A DNA stretch of 64,000 bases from contig JALRMH010000080.1 of assembly GCA_026119935.1 (NCBI GenBank), positions 1 to 64,000 of the forward strand. Direction: 5' to 3'. Every line of letters starts with the position of its first letter. Positions within the stretch are counted from its first letter, which is position 1. Positions 1 through 10,431 of this stretch are shown in pieces. Both the position numbers and the translations under genes were made by a program. The stretch is from Endothia cerciana. Its lineage: Eukaryota > Ascomycota > Sordariomycetes > Diaporthales > Cryphonectriaceae. The notes below the pieces were generated by a model. That model ran no database searches and was not told where the DNA came from. It worked only from the letters and a program-made list of their open reading frames with translations.

Positions 1-455
1 TTGTTGTTGGTTATGGGGTTTTTTTTTTTTTGGGACCTGGGCGGGGGGGGTCAACTTGCGGGGGGGTAGGGGTGGGTATCAAAAAAAAAAAAAAAAAAAA
101 AAAACCCCCACTCCCCCCCCCCCCCCCCCAAAATCGATAGCCCGCTATGAAGGAGTGTGGAGACTTACCTGTTGAAGAGAGCAGTTTTCCCCGATGACCT
201 ATCGTATCACCTCTGCAAAGTGCAATTTCATCTTTTCCGAGTATGAGATGTCAAATGAGGCTTGTTGCTTACTGTAATCGGAAAATTAATCTACTGTAGA
301 TCCCTGGCGGGCCGTCCCGGGCAAGTGGCCTTGAGTAATCCCACCCAAAATTTCACCGGTAACGACCTCGTTAACCTCCAACTAATAATATACGAACAGG
401 ACTTCGACGAAAACCGCACTTTTGAAAGACCGCGACGCTCAGGACCGGGGCGGTG
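1..455. other. Left edge, low-complexity DNA then ncs2 leader
   Basis: No gene is supported here. Positions 19-31 are a T run, 81-104 an A run and 113-129 a C run, with G-rich DNA between; such stacked homopolymers are common at assembly joins. From about 130 the sequence is ordinary and should hold the promoter and 5' leader of ncs2. A 64-codon open frame from 262 ends with a TGA that overlaps the ncs2 ATG (TGATG at 454-458), so it could act as an upstream ORF, but nothing else supports it. Confidence 0.6.
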
Positions 456-1776
456 ATGGAGTCTCACAAGGCAGACGCCAGGCTCTGTAGGAGATGTAAC
501 GAGAATGAGGTGACACTCAAGATCCGCTCCGAGGCGATATGCGGGTTTGTCAATCCCCCCCCTCCCCATCAGCTCTTACAGTATCACCACTACACGTCTT
601 TTTCTTTTTTTTGGTTATAAACCTTCGCACTAACGGGAGTCCAGCCCCTGCTACCGCCGCTTCGTCAATAGCAAGACGGTGAAGCGGCTCGAGGTTGTCG
701 CCAAGGAGATCTCCGCCGCGCCGACCCAGACGAAGCGCATCCTGGTGGGGCTGTCCCACGGCCCCTCCTCGGCCGCGCTCGTCGACATCCTCAACGTCCA
801 GCTGCAGGCACGGCCGCGCAAGAGGCCGAGCCCCGCCTTCGAGCCCGTCGTGGTGCACGTCGACACGGACCTGTCGCCGGGCCGGGCACAGGGCGACGGC
901 GCGCACTCCTCGCAGGTGCTGCGGCGCTACCGCGAGCGGTACCCCCGGCTGCGCTTCTCGAGCGTGCCGCTCGCGCGGGTGCTATCACTCGACACGGTCG
1001 ACTGGGCCGCGCTCCCCGCGGCGCCGAGTGCGGACGCGGGCCTGACGGCGGAGGAGAAGGTGCGGGATCTGCTCGGCCGGCTGCCGTCCGCAACGTCTAG
1101 AGCCGACGTCATGAGGCTGTTTGTGCGGCATGTCCTCATCGACGCTGCACTGCGGGATGGCTGTCGCGCGGCGCTGTTTGGCTGCAGCACGACCGCGCTC
1201 GCGGAGCTGACGCTGGGCGAGACGGCGAAGGGCAGGGGGTTCTCGCTGCCGTGGATGGTTGGGGACGGGCCGATGGCGATCGAGAGGTTCTCCGCCGTAC
1301 CAATACGGGGTCAAAGCTCGACGGCTGGGAACGGCGAAGGTGGACCGCCGGCCCAAGCACCGAAGCTGGCGATTTACCACCCCAACCGCGAGCTCTTCCG
1401 CAACGAACTCATACAGTATATCTCCCTGAGCGAGCCGCCGCTGACAGATCTCATCTGCAATACATCGACTCCTGTGTCCGCGGCGGTGGTTTCACACAAG
1501 GACATCAGTATAGACGGTGTGATGAGGAGGTACTTTGCGGATGTGGAGGAGAATTATCCGTCGATCGTGGCCAATGTGGTGCGCACGACGGCCAAGCTGG
1601 AGAGACGGAATGAGGAAGAGAGGTGTTGCGGGCTCTGTGGTATGGGCCTGGATGAGCTGGGGGATGAGAGGTGGAAGGGTGAGATGGGCGATGATGATGG
1701 TGGTGGTGGTGGTGGTGGTGGTGGTGGTGAGGATGGAAGGCTGTGTTATGGTTGTTCAAGAGCTATGCGTGGTTGA
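456..1776 (+). CDS. ncs2: Cytoplasmic tRNA 2-thiolation protein 2 (Ncs2/Ctu2)
   Basis: Partner of Ncs6/Ctu1 in the cytosolic complex that takes sulfur from Urm1 and thiolates wobble uridine 34 of Lys, Glu and Gln tRNAs. Two exons, 456-544 and 645-1776 (intron with GTTTGT donor and CCAG acceptor), give 406 residues. The N-terminus holds paired cysteines C11/C14 and C29/C32, then FVNSKTVKRLEV and the PP-loop-like strand RILVGLSHGPSSAAL, where the degenerate SHGPSS motif is typical of the non-catalytic Ctu2 side. The C-terminus has CCGLCGMG and LCYGCSRAM cysteine pairs typical of the family. Oddity: a run of ten glycines from a pure GGT repeat (about 1699-1728) separates these C-terminal pairs. 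The start ATG was chosen because it opens the exon containing the conserved first cysteine pair. The family call is firm; the exact intron ends are slightly less so. Confidence 0.9.
1699..1728 (+). repeat. GGT trinucleotide repeat coding poly-glycine
   Basis: About ten uninterrupted GGT codons near the 3' end of ncs2, preceded by GAT codons (DDD). It is a slippage-prone microsatellite inside coding sequence, so its length probably varies between strains. Confidence 0.9.
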
Positions 1777-2036
1777 ATAGCTGAACCGATACCATGCCTG
1801 AACCACTCCGCCTTATTTACAGTATAGTACCCACTATGTGCTCAGTGTCGAGATGGACGGGCCCTCAATCTTCGCTCTTTCTCTTGTGAAATAGGGCGTT
1901 TGATATCTCCTATTCTACCAGAAGACGCCCACCGATGCAGGGGGTATCATACACAAGAAAGATGTAGCATCGGATTATGCCCTTTCCCCAACGCCTTTCC
2001 GAATGGACTCCATATTAAGGACTTTCTGGCCGTGCC

Positions 2037-3303
2037 TTAAACATGCGGGTCCGGCAACCAGAACTCCAGGTGTTGATCCGCCGTCGCAAAAAAGTTGAAC
2101 CGCGGGTTGTAGGCCAACACGGCCGCCTCCCTCTTGTCCTCCAGAACATGCGTCGGCTGTAGCTCTTTCTTCTCGGATGGCGTGGAGAGAACGTCCCAAA
2201 CCAGAATATCCTTGCGCGAGCCGCTCAGGACGTATCGGCCATCCGGAGTGAAACAGCATTCGCCGCTGGTGTCCAGGGCCTGTGCGGTCCCGGAAGGAGC
2301 ACCTCTCGCGTCGGCGCCCTCGCCAGGCGGCGCCCGCCGCACACCCCCCTCAGGCTTGCGCAGAAAAGCCTTCAGCTCGCACGTGAATGCGTCGAGAAGG
2401 AAATGCCCCTTGCCATTTGTGCCGAGAAGGATATGTTTCCCGTCATTCGAGAACTCGAGCTTTGTCCAGCCCTGCATCGTGGAGTGCGTATCCACGGTGT
2501 GACATTTGTCGACGATATTGAATGTGGAGACGGGTTTGACGAGATTATGGTGGTCATATAGCAAGATGCTTCCACTAGAAGATGATGCGATGGCGAAGAC
2601 TCTTCCTGAGGGGTCGTACGCGGCGAGGTAGGGCGTTCGGAGGTTGAGCTGGGCGGTCCAGAACTTGGTGTTGATGTCCCAGAGACGCACGGTGTTGTCG
2701 CGGCCGCACGATATGAAGTTGTCGGCACCGGGGTGCATGGCCAGGCAGGTGACGGCGCCTTGGTGGCCCTCGAAGTAGCGGATAAAGGAGTTGTCATGAG
2801 TCGCAAGGTACCGTATCGCATCTAGAGTTCGTTTCGTCAGCTCAGGACTACAGTCGCCAGCTTCGCTTGGCCTACCATTTTGCTTGGTACTGGCGTAGAT
2901 TATGCTGGAGCTAGCATGCGTGAACCTGGCCAGCTTGACACCGTACTTCTTGCTTAACAAGGTCTTGTCATGGCGGCCCTCCCTAACATTGTAGATCTGG
3001 ATGGTCTCGTCGCTCTCAGAGGTCATACACAGCTCGCCAGGATCATCGTAATCGATGGAGAGGACATATGGAATATTGCCATCTTTGGAATCGTCTCGTT
3101 TGAACAGCTGCTCAGGTTTGTCAGACCACGAGTCCAGGGAGAAGAGGCGGACCCATCCCTACCTTGGTCGGCCTGAAGTTGGCAATCACCTCGTTTACTG
3201 GAGAAGTGGCATTGACGTTCGTCCCCAATGTCCTTGTTATGTTCAATTGAGGTGGATCACCCGGCGGTGTCTCGGCGTCGACATCCATAGGAGTGGAGGC
3301 CAT
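2037..3303 (-). CDS. swd2: WD40 protein Swd2 (COMPASS / CPF subunit, WDR82 family)
   Basis: Swd2 is a WD-repeat subunit shared by the Set1/COMPASS H3K4 methyltransferase and the cleavage-polyadenylation factor; it acts in the nucleus. Three exons on the minus strand: 3303-3163, 3107-2876 and 2821-2037, giving 385 residues. Diagnostic stretches are TSESDETIQIYNV, LLSKKYGVKLARFTHA, DAIRYLATHDNSFIRYFEGH and CGRDNTVRLWDI, in the order seen in yeast Swd2. The middle intron (2875-2822) is 54 nt, a multiple of three without stop codons, so an unspliced reading would simply add 18 residues; joining QN to DAIRYL restores the family pattern. The 3' end faces ncs2 with about 260 nt between. A Pro/Gly-rich insert (about KPEGGVRRAPPGEG) sits between blades. 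The acceptor of exon 2 could be 3110 rather than 3107. Confidence 0.92.
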
Positions 3304-3948
3304 CGTTAACGAGATGTTGGCTTGAGCGAAGAATCAGATGAGGCGATGTTGCTGGGACGGGCGTTTGTGCCTCATCGAAGCTGTGAGCTTCGAGTTGCCA
3401 GCCGCTTCGCCTGCAGGAACAGTTGCGACGTGGGGCACATCTTCCCTGTAACACCTCGAGGCGTGTGTGTGTGAAATTGCAACCAAAAAGTGACGCAGAA
3501 TCTGGGGAACCCTCAAAAGCCGGCTAGACCCGCCACGACGGATTGTGGACCCGCTGTGGAGGTCCCTGGGCCTGAGGTCCAAGGTTCGACCTGTAAGAAG
3601 GCTCCGAAAGCGGCAGCCAGAACTCTACCCAAATTTCCAGACACAAGCCGTCACGAACTATTCCCTCCTTACAAGCTGAACTTCATCTCTATTACTGATG
3701 AAGTCACAAGTTGCCTCCGTGTACTTCGGTCACTCTCAGCACTAGCAAGTCTCGGGAATCTGGATCAGAAATTGCAGTGAGTTCAAGTGCACGGGGGCGC
3801 GCAGTCCTGCGTCTCTCAAGGCCAGCTCCAAACAAAGAGCCGAGGCTCCTGTCGGCTTTACTCCTACCCAAGACTCCTTAAACTCGACATCGTCGACAAC
3901 GATCTGATCTTAAATAACCTCGGCCGTTCTCTTCTACAACTCAGCACC
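3304..3948. other. Divergent intergenic region swd2 / oac1
   Basis: Shared promoter space between the divergently transcribed swd2 and oac1. A 96-codon open frame at 3490-3780 has no recognisable motif and a composition that does not look coding; I treat it as leader or promoter DNA. No RNA gene or repeat is seen. Confidence 0.5.
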
Positions 3949-5073
3949 ATGTCAACAACGGCGGGGTGAGTCCTGGCTTTCTACACCATTTCCTGTCAGC
4001 CCTCGCAAGGACAGGCAAGGTAACTAACCGTAAATCCAGTGCCTTCGTCGCCGGCGGCATAGCCGCGTGCGGCGCCGTGACAGCGACTCATCCTTTCGAG
4101 ACCGTCAAAATCCGGTGAGTGCGCTCTTCATCACCCCCCATGCGCGCCTTAGCTCTGGTTAACGATCCGACGCAACAGCATGCAACTTCAAGGCGAGCTC
4201 CAGAGCAAAGGCCATCAGCCACACCACTATCGCGGCCCGATTCACGGCGTCTCCGTCATCGTACGAAACGAAGGCCTGCGCGGGATCTACAGAGGTATCG
4301 GGTGTGCGTACGTATACCAAGTCCTGCTCAATGGCTGCCGGCTGGGCTTCTATGAGCCCATGCGCAAGACGCTCTCAACTGTCATCTTCAAGGATGAAAA
4401 GGTCCAGTCGCTAGGGATCAACATGTTCTGCGGTGCGGCATCCGGTGTGATCGGCGCAATGGCGGGAAGCCCGTTCTTTCTGGTCAAGACGAGATTACAG
4501 AGCTATTCACCCTTCCTGCCGGTCGGCACGCAACATACATACCGCAATGCGCTTGATGGGCTGAGGCAGATCTACTCGGGCGAGGGAGTGAGAGGTCTGT
4601 ACCGTGGTGTCGGTGCGGCCATGATCAGGACGGGCTTCGGAAGTTCAGTGCAGCTGCCGACATACTTCTTCGCGAAGAGAAGACTAATGAAGCACGTGGG
4701 CATGGAGGAAGGCCCGGCATTACACCTTACCAGCAGCGCCGTGAGCGGCTTCGTGGTTTGCTGCTTCATGCACCCGCCTGGTGGGTTCTATCTTGCTTGG
4801 GAGTATCCGAATATATGCTAACCATGTGACACAGACACCGTTATGTCCCGCCTCTACAACCAAAACGGAAACCTGTACAAGGGGGTCTTCGACTGTCTGG
4901 CCAAGACTGTGAAGACGGAGGGTTTCTTCGCGATCTACAAGGGCTTCCTGCCGCATCTGGCCAGGATACTACCGCACACCATCTTGACTCTGAGTCTGGC
5001 AGAGCAGACGAACAAACTGGTCCGGAAGTTTGAGGGATTCATAATACCGACATCTGCGGAGACAAAAGCATAG
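3949..5073 (+). CDS. oac1: Mitochondrial oxaloacetate/sulfate carrier (Oac1 family)
   Basis: Inner-membrane SLC25 transporter for oxaloacetate, sulfate and related anions. Four exons: 3949-3965, 4040-4114, 4179-4780 and 4835-5073, 310 residues, close to yeast Oac1 (324). The three mitochondrial-carrier signatures are present: PFETVKIRMQLQGEL in repeat 1, SPFFLVKTRLQSY in repeat 2, and HPPDTVMSRLYNQNG in repeat 3. The Oac1-like stretches AYVYQVLLNGCRLGFYEP and SGVIGAMAGSPFFLVKTRLQS separate it from the dicarboxylate carriers. Exon 1 is only 17 nt, and the second intron falls inside the first carrier signature. Repeat 3 has PPD where most members have PxD, a minor change. Direct substrate assignment is by family resemblance. 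Confidence 0.92.
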
Positions 5074-5596
5074 CGAGAGGAGTTTTGCGTCGAATTTTGG
5101 TGGTGACCATGAGCGTGATTTCGGCAGCCATCGGCATGGATACCAGGCATTGGAAAATCGGAAGCAAGGATATAGACACAAAAACCCACTCGGAATAAGA
5201 TTTCTACTGCAAAATTGAACTAGATAGTATTCCACAATAGGTTCACAATAGGCAATTGTTATAGATCTGAATTGAAGAGACTCATACTTAGGAATATGGC
5301 GGAAAAATGGAAAAAAGAAATTTCTTGTTCTACCAAATAACCCATCTGATAAGCCGGCTGGCACGCTTGCCTGCCCAAGCAGACTTCACTGGGAACCCCA
5401 CCAAGTGCAGCAGCTGCAGTTGGACTTCGAGTTTATCCCAGCTGCTCACCCGCCACCCTTCAAAAACCACAACCTTTATGCATCAATCCTACACATTACT
5501 TCTGCCGGACCATACTATCCCCAGAACCTTGGACTGTGGGGGTCCCTGTATCGTGACACACCCCTTGTCGGCCAATTCACATCCAGACAGACCACC
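5074..5596. other. Intergenic oac1 / srp14
   Basis: Contains the 3' end of oac1 and the promoter of srp14, both on the plus strand. Part of it (about 5190-5300) is AT-rich. Open frames here overlap the srp14 start in other frames and show no family motif. No RNA gene or repeat seen. Confidence 0.5.
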
Positions 5597-6188
5597 ATGC
5601 CATTTATACCAACAGCCGACGAGTGGCTCACACTCTCGGCCCAACTACTCGAAGCCAGACCAACGACTGTACGTCCCTCCACGGGAGCGCGTCCAGTGGC
5701 TCTCACGTCCAAGCCCTCCCCCAACCAGTGTTAACCCTCCTCGCCCCTTCTAGACCCGCATCTCAACCCGCTACTCCATCTCCCCCGCCAAGCTCCGCGC
5801 CCGCAGGCTCAAGTCGAAACCCGAAGATGCCACGGACGCGGACGCCCCCATGCCGGACGCGCCCACCTCCAAGCCTCCCCGCGCGAAATTGATCCTCAAG
5901 ACCTTCGACCCCCAGAGCGGCGTCTGTCTCAAGTACAAGACCGCAAAGGCGCAGGAGGTCGGGCGGCTGGTGCAGATGCTCGGGTCGCTGGGCCGGAACA
6001 TGGCCGCCATGCCGCCTGCCCTGCCCGTCATGGTGGAGGAGGACGTGGCTGGGGGGGGAACGGCGACGCCGCCGGTAGCTGGAGTACATCAGGGAGGGGC
6101 CCCGGGAGGGGGCCCGGGAGGGCCGCCCGCGGCAGGAGGAGGTGGTGACGGCGGTAAGGGCAAGAAGAAGAAGAAGGGCAAGCGGTGA
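5597..6188 (+). CDS. srp14: Signal recognition particle 14 kDa subunit (SRP14)
   Basis: SRP14 binds the Alu domain of SRP RNA and helps pause translation while secretory chains are targeted to the ER. Two exons, 5597-5668 and 5754-6188, give 168 residues; the intron starts GTACGT and ends TTCTAG. The fold signature is KLILKTFDPQSGVCLKYKT followed by AQEVGRLVQMLGSLGRNM, as in fungal SRP14. Exon 1 encodes the N-terminal helix MPFIPTADEWLTLSAQLLE. The protein is longer than human SRP14 (136) because of an acidic Asp/Ala/Pro insert before the core and a Gly/Pro-rich linker ending in a lysine cluster KGKKKKKGKR, which is probably RNA-binding. It faces the RNR gene tail to tail. Confidence 0.92.
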
Positions 6189-6840
6189 GGGGGAAAGGAG
6201 GGGGGGGGGGGAAGACGCGAGGAATTTTATATTGATGTGAACTCTGTCTTACTCAAGTTGCAATGGTTGATGAGGTGGGATGGTTGACGAGGACCGACCA
6301 GGACCACGCGACCGAAGCCTAGCCGGGACCCGGAGTCACAGGAAAGGTGATGGGCGCTTAGGCATATACTTCAGCCACGATTGCTGGAGCGAGGTCCCTC
6401 ACACGGTCTGTCCATGAGCCGGTCTTGTTTGGAGAAGGCACATGGCATAATATAACATCATATCGCATCCACTGCGGGAAGGGAGAGCATATCAGAGACA
6501 TTGGTGTCTTTCAGAGGATCTATTTTACAGGTCGGCAATCCCGAGATCATGTTCTCCCATCGGCTCCCCTTGCCATAAGACTCATTATTCCATCAAAAAG
6601 CAGAGGGTACTACCGACAACACTTTCAACTCCCCAACGCCAGCAAATGACATGAAAAACCACCAGAGCTGTGAGCGGGGAGACACAAGCCGCTGCGACAA
6701 CCAGAAAGGGTAGCAGGTGTTGTTACCAAAGAAGCAAATCCTTGCCATCCGTCGTCTATACCCAAACAAGATGCATGTGTTTGTGACAAAACAGAGCGAC
6801 TTATGTAAGAATAGAGCATGGCAGGAGATGATGAAGACGC
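6189..6840. other. Convergent 3' region srp14 / RNR small subunit
   Basis: Tail-to-tail intergenic DNA holding both 3' UTRs. A G10-type tract lies just after the srp14 stop. No open frame here resembles a known family and no RNA gene is seen. Confidence 0.5.
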
Positions 6841-8298
6841 TTAGAAGTCATCATCAAAGGTGAAGTCACCACCGTTCTCGCACTTCTCCTCCGCGCCCGA
6901 TGTGGCCTCCTCGGCAACAGGCTTCTTGGTGCTGGCCATAACACCAGCCTTCTGGTAGTCACCAACACGCTTCTCGAAGAAGTTGGTCTTCCCACCAAGG
7001 GAGATGTTCTCCATGAAGTCGAAGGGGTTGGTGGACTTGTAGACCTTCTCATTGCCAAGGGCGAGGAGGAGACGGTCGGCGACAAACTCGATGTACTGCT
7101 TCATCAGGGTGGCATTCATGCCGAGCAGGCCGCAGGGCAGGGCCTCGGTCAGGAACTCCTTCTCAATGGTAACGGCATCGGTGATGATGGCTTCCACGCG
7201 CTGCTTGCTGGGGCGGTTGTTCAGGTGTGAGAACAGCAGGCAGGCGAAGTCAGTGTGCAGACCCTCGTCACGAGAGATCAGCTCATTGGAGAAGGTCAGA
7301 CCAGGCATCAGGCCACGCTTCTTCAGCCAGAAGATAGAGGCGAAGGCGCCGCTGAAGAAGATACCCTCGACAGCAGCGAATGCGACAAGGCGCTGAGCAT
7401 AGGTGGACTCACGGTCCTGGATCCACCTCAGGGCCCAGTCGGCCTTCTTGCGGATGCAAGGAACTAGAAAACCGGGTTAGAGATCGCGAGCAGAAGCAAA
7501 GCTCCAGACCTGGACTTACTTGTCTCGATGGCATTGAAGAGGTAGGTGCGCTGGGCAGGCTCCTTGATATAGGTGTCGATCAGAAGAGAGTAAGTCTCAG
7601 AGTGGATGTTCTCCATCATGGTCTGGAAGCCGTAGAAGCAACGGGCCTCAGGAATCTGGACCTCAGCACTGAAGCGCTCGATCAAGTTTTCGTTGACAAT
7701 GCCGTCCGAGGCGGCAAAGAAGGCGAGGATGTGGGAGATGAAGTATTTCTCGTCGTCATTTAGACGGTTGTTCCAGTCCTGCAGGTCCTTGGACAGGTCG
7801 ATCTCCTCAGCGGTCCAGAAGGACGCCTCATGCTTCTTGTACATCTGCCAAATCTGTATCGAAGTGGTGGTGTCAGTGTGGGGCTAGTTAACGCGTCGGG
7901 CTTGGGGTCGGAACGCGTCACGTACCTCGTGATATTGGATGGGAAACAGGACGAAACGGTGAGGGTTCTCCCTGAGTATGGGCTCGTCCAGCTCCTTGGG
8001 GTGGAGGTCAGGGATCCTGGGGGGCTCCTGCTCTGCCTTTACAACCTGCTTGGTTGCGGCGTGCTGCACGTCTATGTCCTGGACCAGGGTGGCGACAGCG
8101 GGGTCCTGGATGTCGTTCTCCTTGTTCGCGACTCCGAGGTCAAGTTTCTTGACCGGGGACTCCATCTTGAGGGAATCGATAGCAGATGCAGCCTGCCAGA
8201 TTGGCGATCAGCCTGTGCGCCAGCACGACACACTGTCAACAATCACGATGAGACAGAGTAGTACTCACCTGCTTGGACGGAGTGATATCAATAGACAT
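6841..8298 (-). CDS. rnr2: Ribonucleoside-diphosphate reductase small subunit (R2)
   Basis: The di-iron/tyrosyl-radical subunit of class Ia ribonucleotide reductase, which makes dNDPs for DNA synthesis. Four exons on the minus strand: 8298-8269, 8192-7926, 7853-7520 and 7463-6841, 417 residues, normal for fungi. Visible signatures: RFVLFPIQYHEIWQMYKKHE across an exon join, WTAEEIDLSKD with an iron ligand, FYGFQTMMENIHSETYSLL with ExxH ligands and the radical-region tyrosine, RDEGLHTDFACLLFSHL, and the C-terminal tail FTFDDDF that docks on the large subunit. Exon 1 codes only MSIDITPSKQ. Regulation: ACGCGT/ACGCGC sites lie at 8514-8529 upstream and two ACGCGT lie inside the third intron, pointing to MBF-type G1/S control. 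All catalytic stretches look intact. Confidence 0.96.
7891..7918. promoter_or_regulatory. Two MCB (ACGCGT) sites inside an rnr2 intron
   Basis: ACGCGT occurs at 7891-7896 and 7913-7918, both within the 72-nt intron 7925-7854 of the RNR small-subunit gene. ACGCGT is the classical MBF (Mbp1/Swi6) site. Two copies in one tiny intron exceed chance expectation, but binding is inferred. Confidence 0.5.
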
Positions 8299-8513
8299 GG
8301 TGGTGGACGATGGTCGGTATGGAGAAAGATGGAAGACAAGTTCAGATGCAGAGACAAGAAGGTGAAATGCTTCGAACAACTCGGTCTTTCTGTGGTGCGC
8401 CCTGGAGAGTGTGTTGTCTGGTAAGCAGTGTACATGTTTCGACGGGCGCGGGAGACTTTTGTAGGTGACGGGTGAGGCAGGACTTGAGCTGGAAAATATG
8501 GGTCTGTCCTGGG

Positions 8514-8529
8514 ACGCGCTTAAACGCGT
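8514..8529. promoter_or_regulatory. Paired MCB/MBF-like sites upstream of rnr2
   Basis: ACGCGC at 8514-8519 and ACGCGT at 8524-8529 form an almost palindromic pair about 220 nt upstream of the rnr2 ATG. RNR genes are classic MBF targets in yeasts, so this is a plausible G1/S element; binding is inferred. Confidence 0.6.
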
Positions 8530-8610
8530 CCTTGATCCCTGCAGGAAAACTCGCCAGACCACGGCTTTCACACAGCACCACTATCAACCCACTCCAATCC
8601 CTGGCTATCA

Positions 8611-8638
8611 GGGTACTGGGTACTGGGTACTGGGCTCT
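8611..8638. repeat. GGGTACT heptamer tandem repeat
   Basis: Three perfect GGGTACT units followed by a degenerate fourth (GGGCTCT), in the rnr2/dcp2 intergenic region. It is a short minisatellite seed with no evident function. Confidence 0.85.
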
Positions 8639-9157
8639 GTGTGCAATCCTGCGATGGCTGCTTCAGCTGTGGATTTCTTCTTGTCACGGACTACTTGGCA
8701 ATGGGCAAGGAGATGGGCCCGGCTCCGGAGTCAATTTCTTATCAGATCCGGTCTTCTAACGCCGAGAGCCTGCCTGACATCACCACTCATTCCAGTCTCC
8801 TTTGTCTGCTCCTGTCCCCTCTCCGTGCAATACAGCACAATATCTGATTTCATAACTTCTCCAAGACCTGTTACAAATTGGGCTCGAGGCCTCCGAAACT
8901 TGCTGCGCAAAAATCTCTGGGTGATGGCACGAAGAGGCAGAGACAATTGCCAATCTTCACCCTCTCACATACAGCTCCATCTACCCACATAACACCACCC
9001 ATTCATTCCTTTACATACAAGACTCTGGGATTGCAGGCATCTGCTCCACCCTCCCTAGCCTTGCACCGTATCTCCGTACAGTGTATTTCGGATAGGATGC
9101 AAATGTCAGCCCGGTGCCGGCGCCGAGAGCCAGGCCATCATGTGATGTCTCAACAAG

Positions 9158-9174
9158 ACGCGTCTCAAGCGCGT
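9158..9174. promoter_or_regulatory. Second MCB-like pair in the rnr2/dcp2 interval
   Basis: ACGCGT at 9158-9163 and GCGCGT at 9169-9174 sit 5 nt apart, about 860 nt upstream of the rnr2 start. They repeat the spacing style of the proximal pair and may be a distal MBF element; only sequence resemblance supports this. Confidence 0.4.
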
Positions 9175-10431
9175 CTAGTGCCAACAGTCCCATATCCTAC
9201 GTATCGTTTTATCCACAGACTGTGCGCTTTGCTCAAAGTTCGCCTTCAACGTATGCTTCTTGTGGACTATGATAAGAGTGACTCACTCCGGGCCCACATA
9301 GGAGTTCCGATGGCACTGAAATTTGTTCCATGCGCTGCTCATGCGACGACTATCTGCGTCTGCCTGTGCACTCTCAAAGATCCACATGCAGATGATTTGC
9401 CCGAGGGGGCCAGGTTGGTATGCTCATTCAACATGGCTGCCAAGTAGGACAGCCAACTCGGATTTGGTACACATCTGTGATGGCTGATTCCTTCCGCCAC
9501 TGATAATTGAACTTAGGTTGCCTTTTACAAAATACGGTTGGGATGCTGAGAGGGGGGTTCAGGATTGAGGTAGAATCATCAGGTAATTACTGGCTTACGA
9601 AATAGCTCAGTATAAGCTCGGGGAGAGGACATCTAATTGTATTGAGAGGACTTACATGGCATATGATATTCAATTTATATAAAGGAGCGGGTTTTTGCGA
9701 AGGTAGAATGCTTCCAGTTTATGTACTTATCTCCTAACCTCTTGAAGGATACCGTCCGAGATTAGTATTCCCCTGGACCTATGCATTCTCGACCATAGTA
9801 GCATGCTTCCTTATTATATTGTACGGCAGCTCTGTAGGATCCGTTGCATCTGTAATTATATTTCCTCATTCTCGAAAAGTGATAGAAAAGGTAGCACTGG
9901 AGAACGCGGTCTCTGCAACGCCTGAACCACCCCACCCCCATCACCTTTCCTAGCCCGTCCTAGGGAGAGGACACAAGATTATGTCAGCAAGTCGTCGGAT
10001 CGCAGACCCCTGTCCTATGGCCGGAGCTGTGCTTAGCTGCGTGGCCGTCGTGAACCCTCGGAGCTGCTTGCATCACCATCATCATCCTGCCACCCAAAGC
10101 CGATGACCTGTCACCACATTGCCACCCGTGCAGCGAAAGTAGGCAGACCTCTCACAAACTGCTTTTCAAGTACCCAATACCTATCAGTCTTTTCGGCAAT
10201 AGCAACTGTGGCTTCTGAGCCACATCATCACTCATCAGGCATTACGACCCAGCGACCACCCGACCATTGTTGGTTCAGCCCAAACATTACAGACCCACTT
10301 GGAACAACAACAAAAACTACCCCAGCAAAGCAGTCCCTTCGGCTGCGCGCTCAGCCTCACCCTCATACTCTCTACTGCTTGCACTATCACTGTCGAAACC
10401 TCAGATATGATCCAGAGGACAACTTGCCACA

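Larger units (their letters stand above)
8299..10431. other. 2.1 kb divergent promoter region rnr2 / dcp2
   Basis: No gene is supported between the divergently transcribed rnr2 and dcp2. Long open frames (for example about 8465-8992 and 8878-9447) give low-complexity translations with no family motif. The segment holds MCB-like sites near 8514-8529 and 9158-9174 and a short heptamer tandem at 8611-8638. The middle (about 9480-9860) is AT-rich with several poly-purine steps. Long leaders for one or both genes are likely. Confidence 0.55.

Noticed and set aside
8878..9447. 189-codon frame in the rnr2/dcp2 interval
   Set aside because: Composition and lack of any conserved stretch fit intergenic DNA; no splice-supported extension found.
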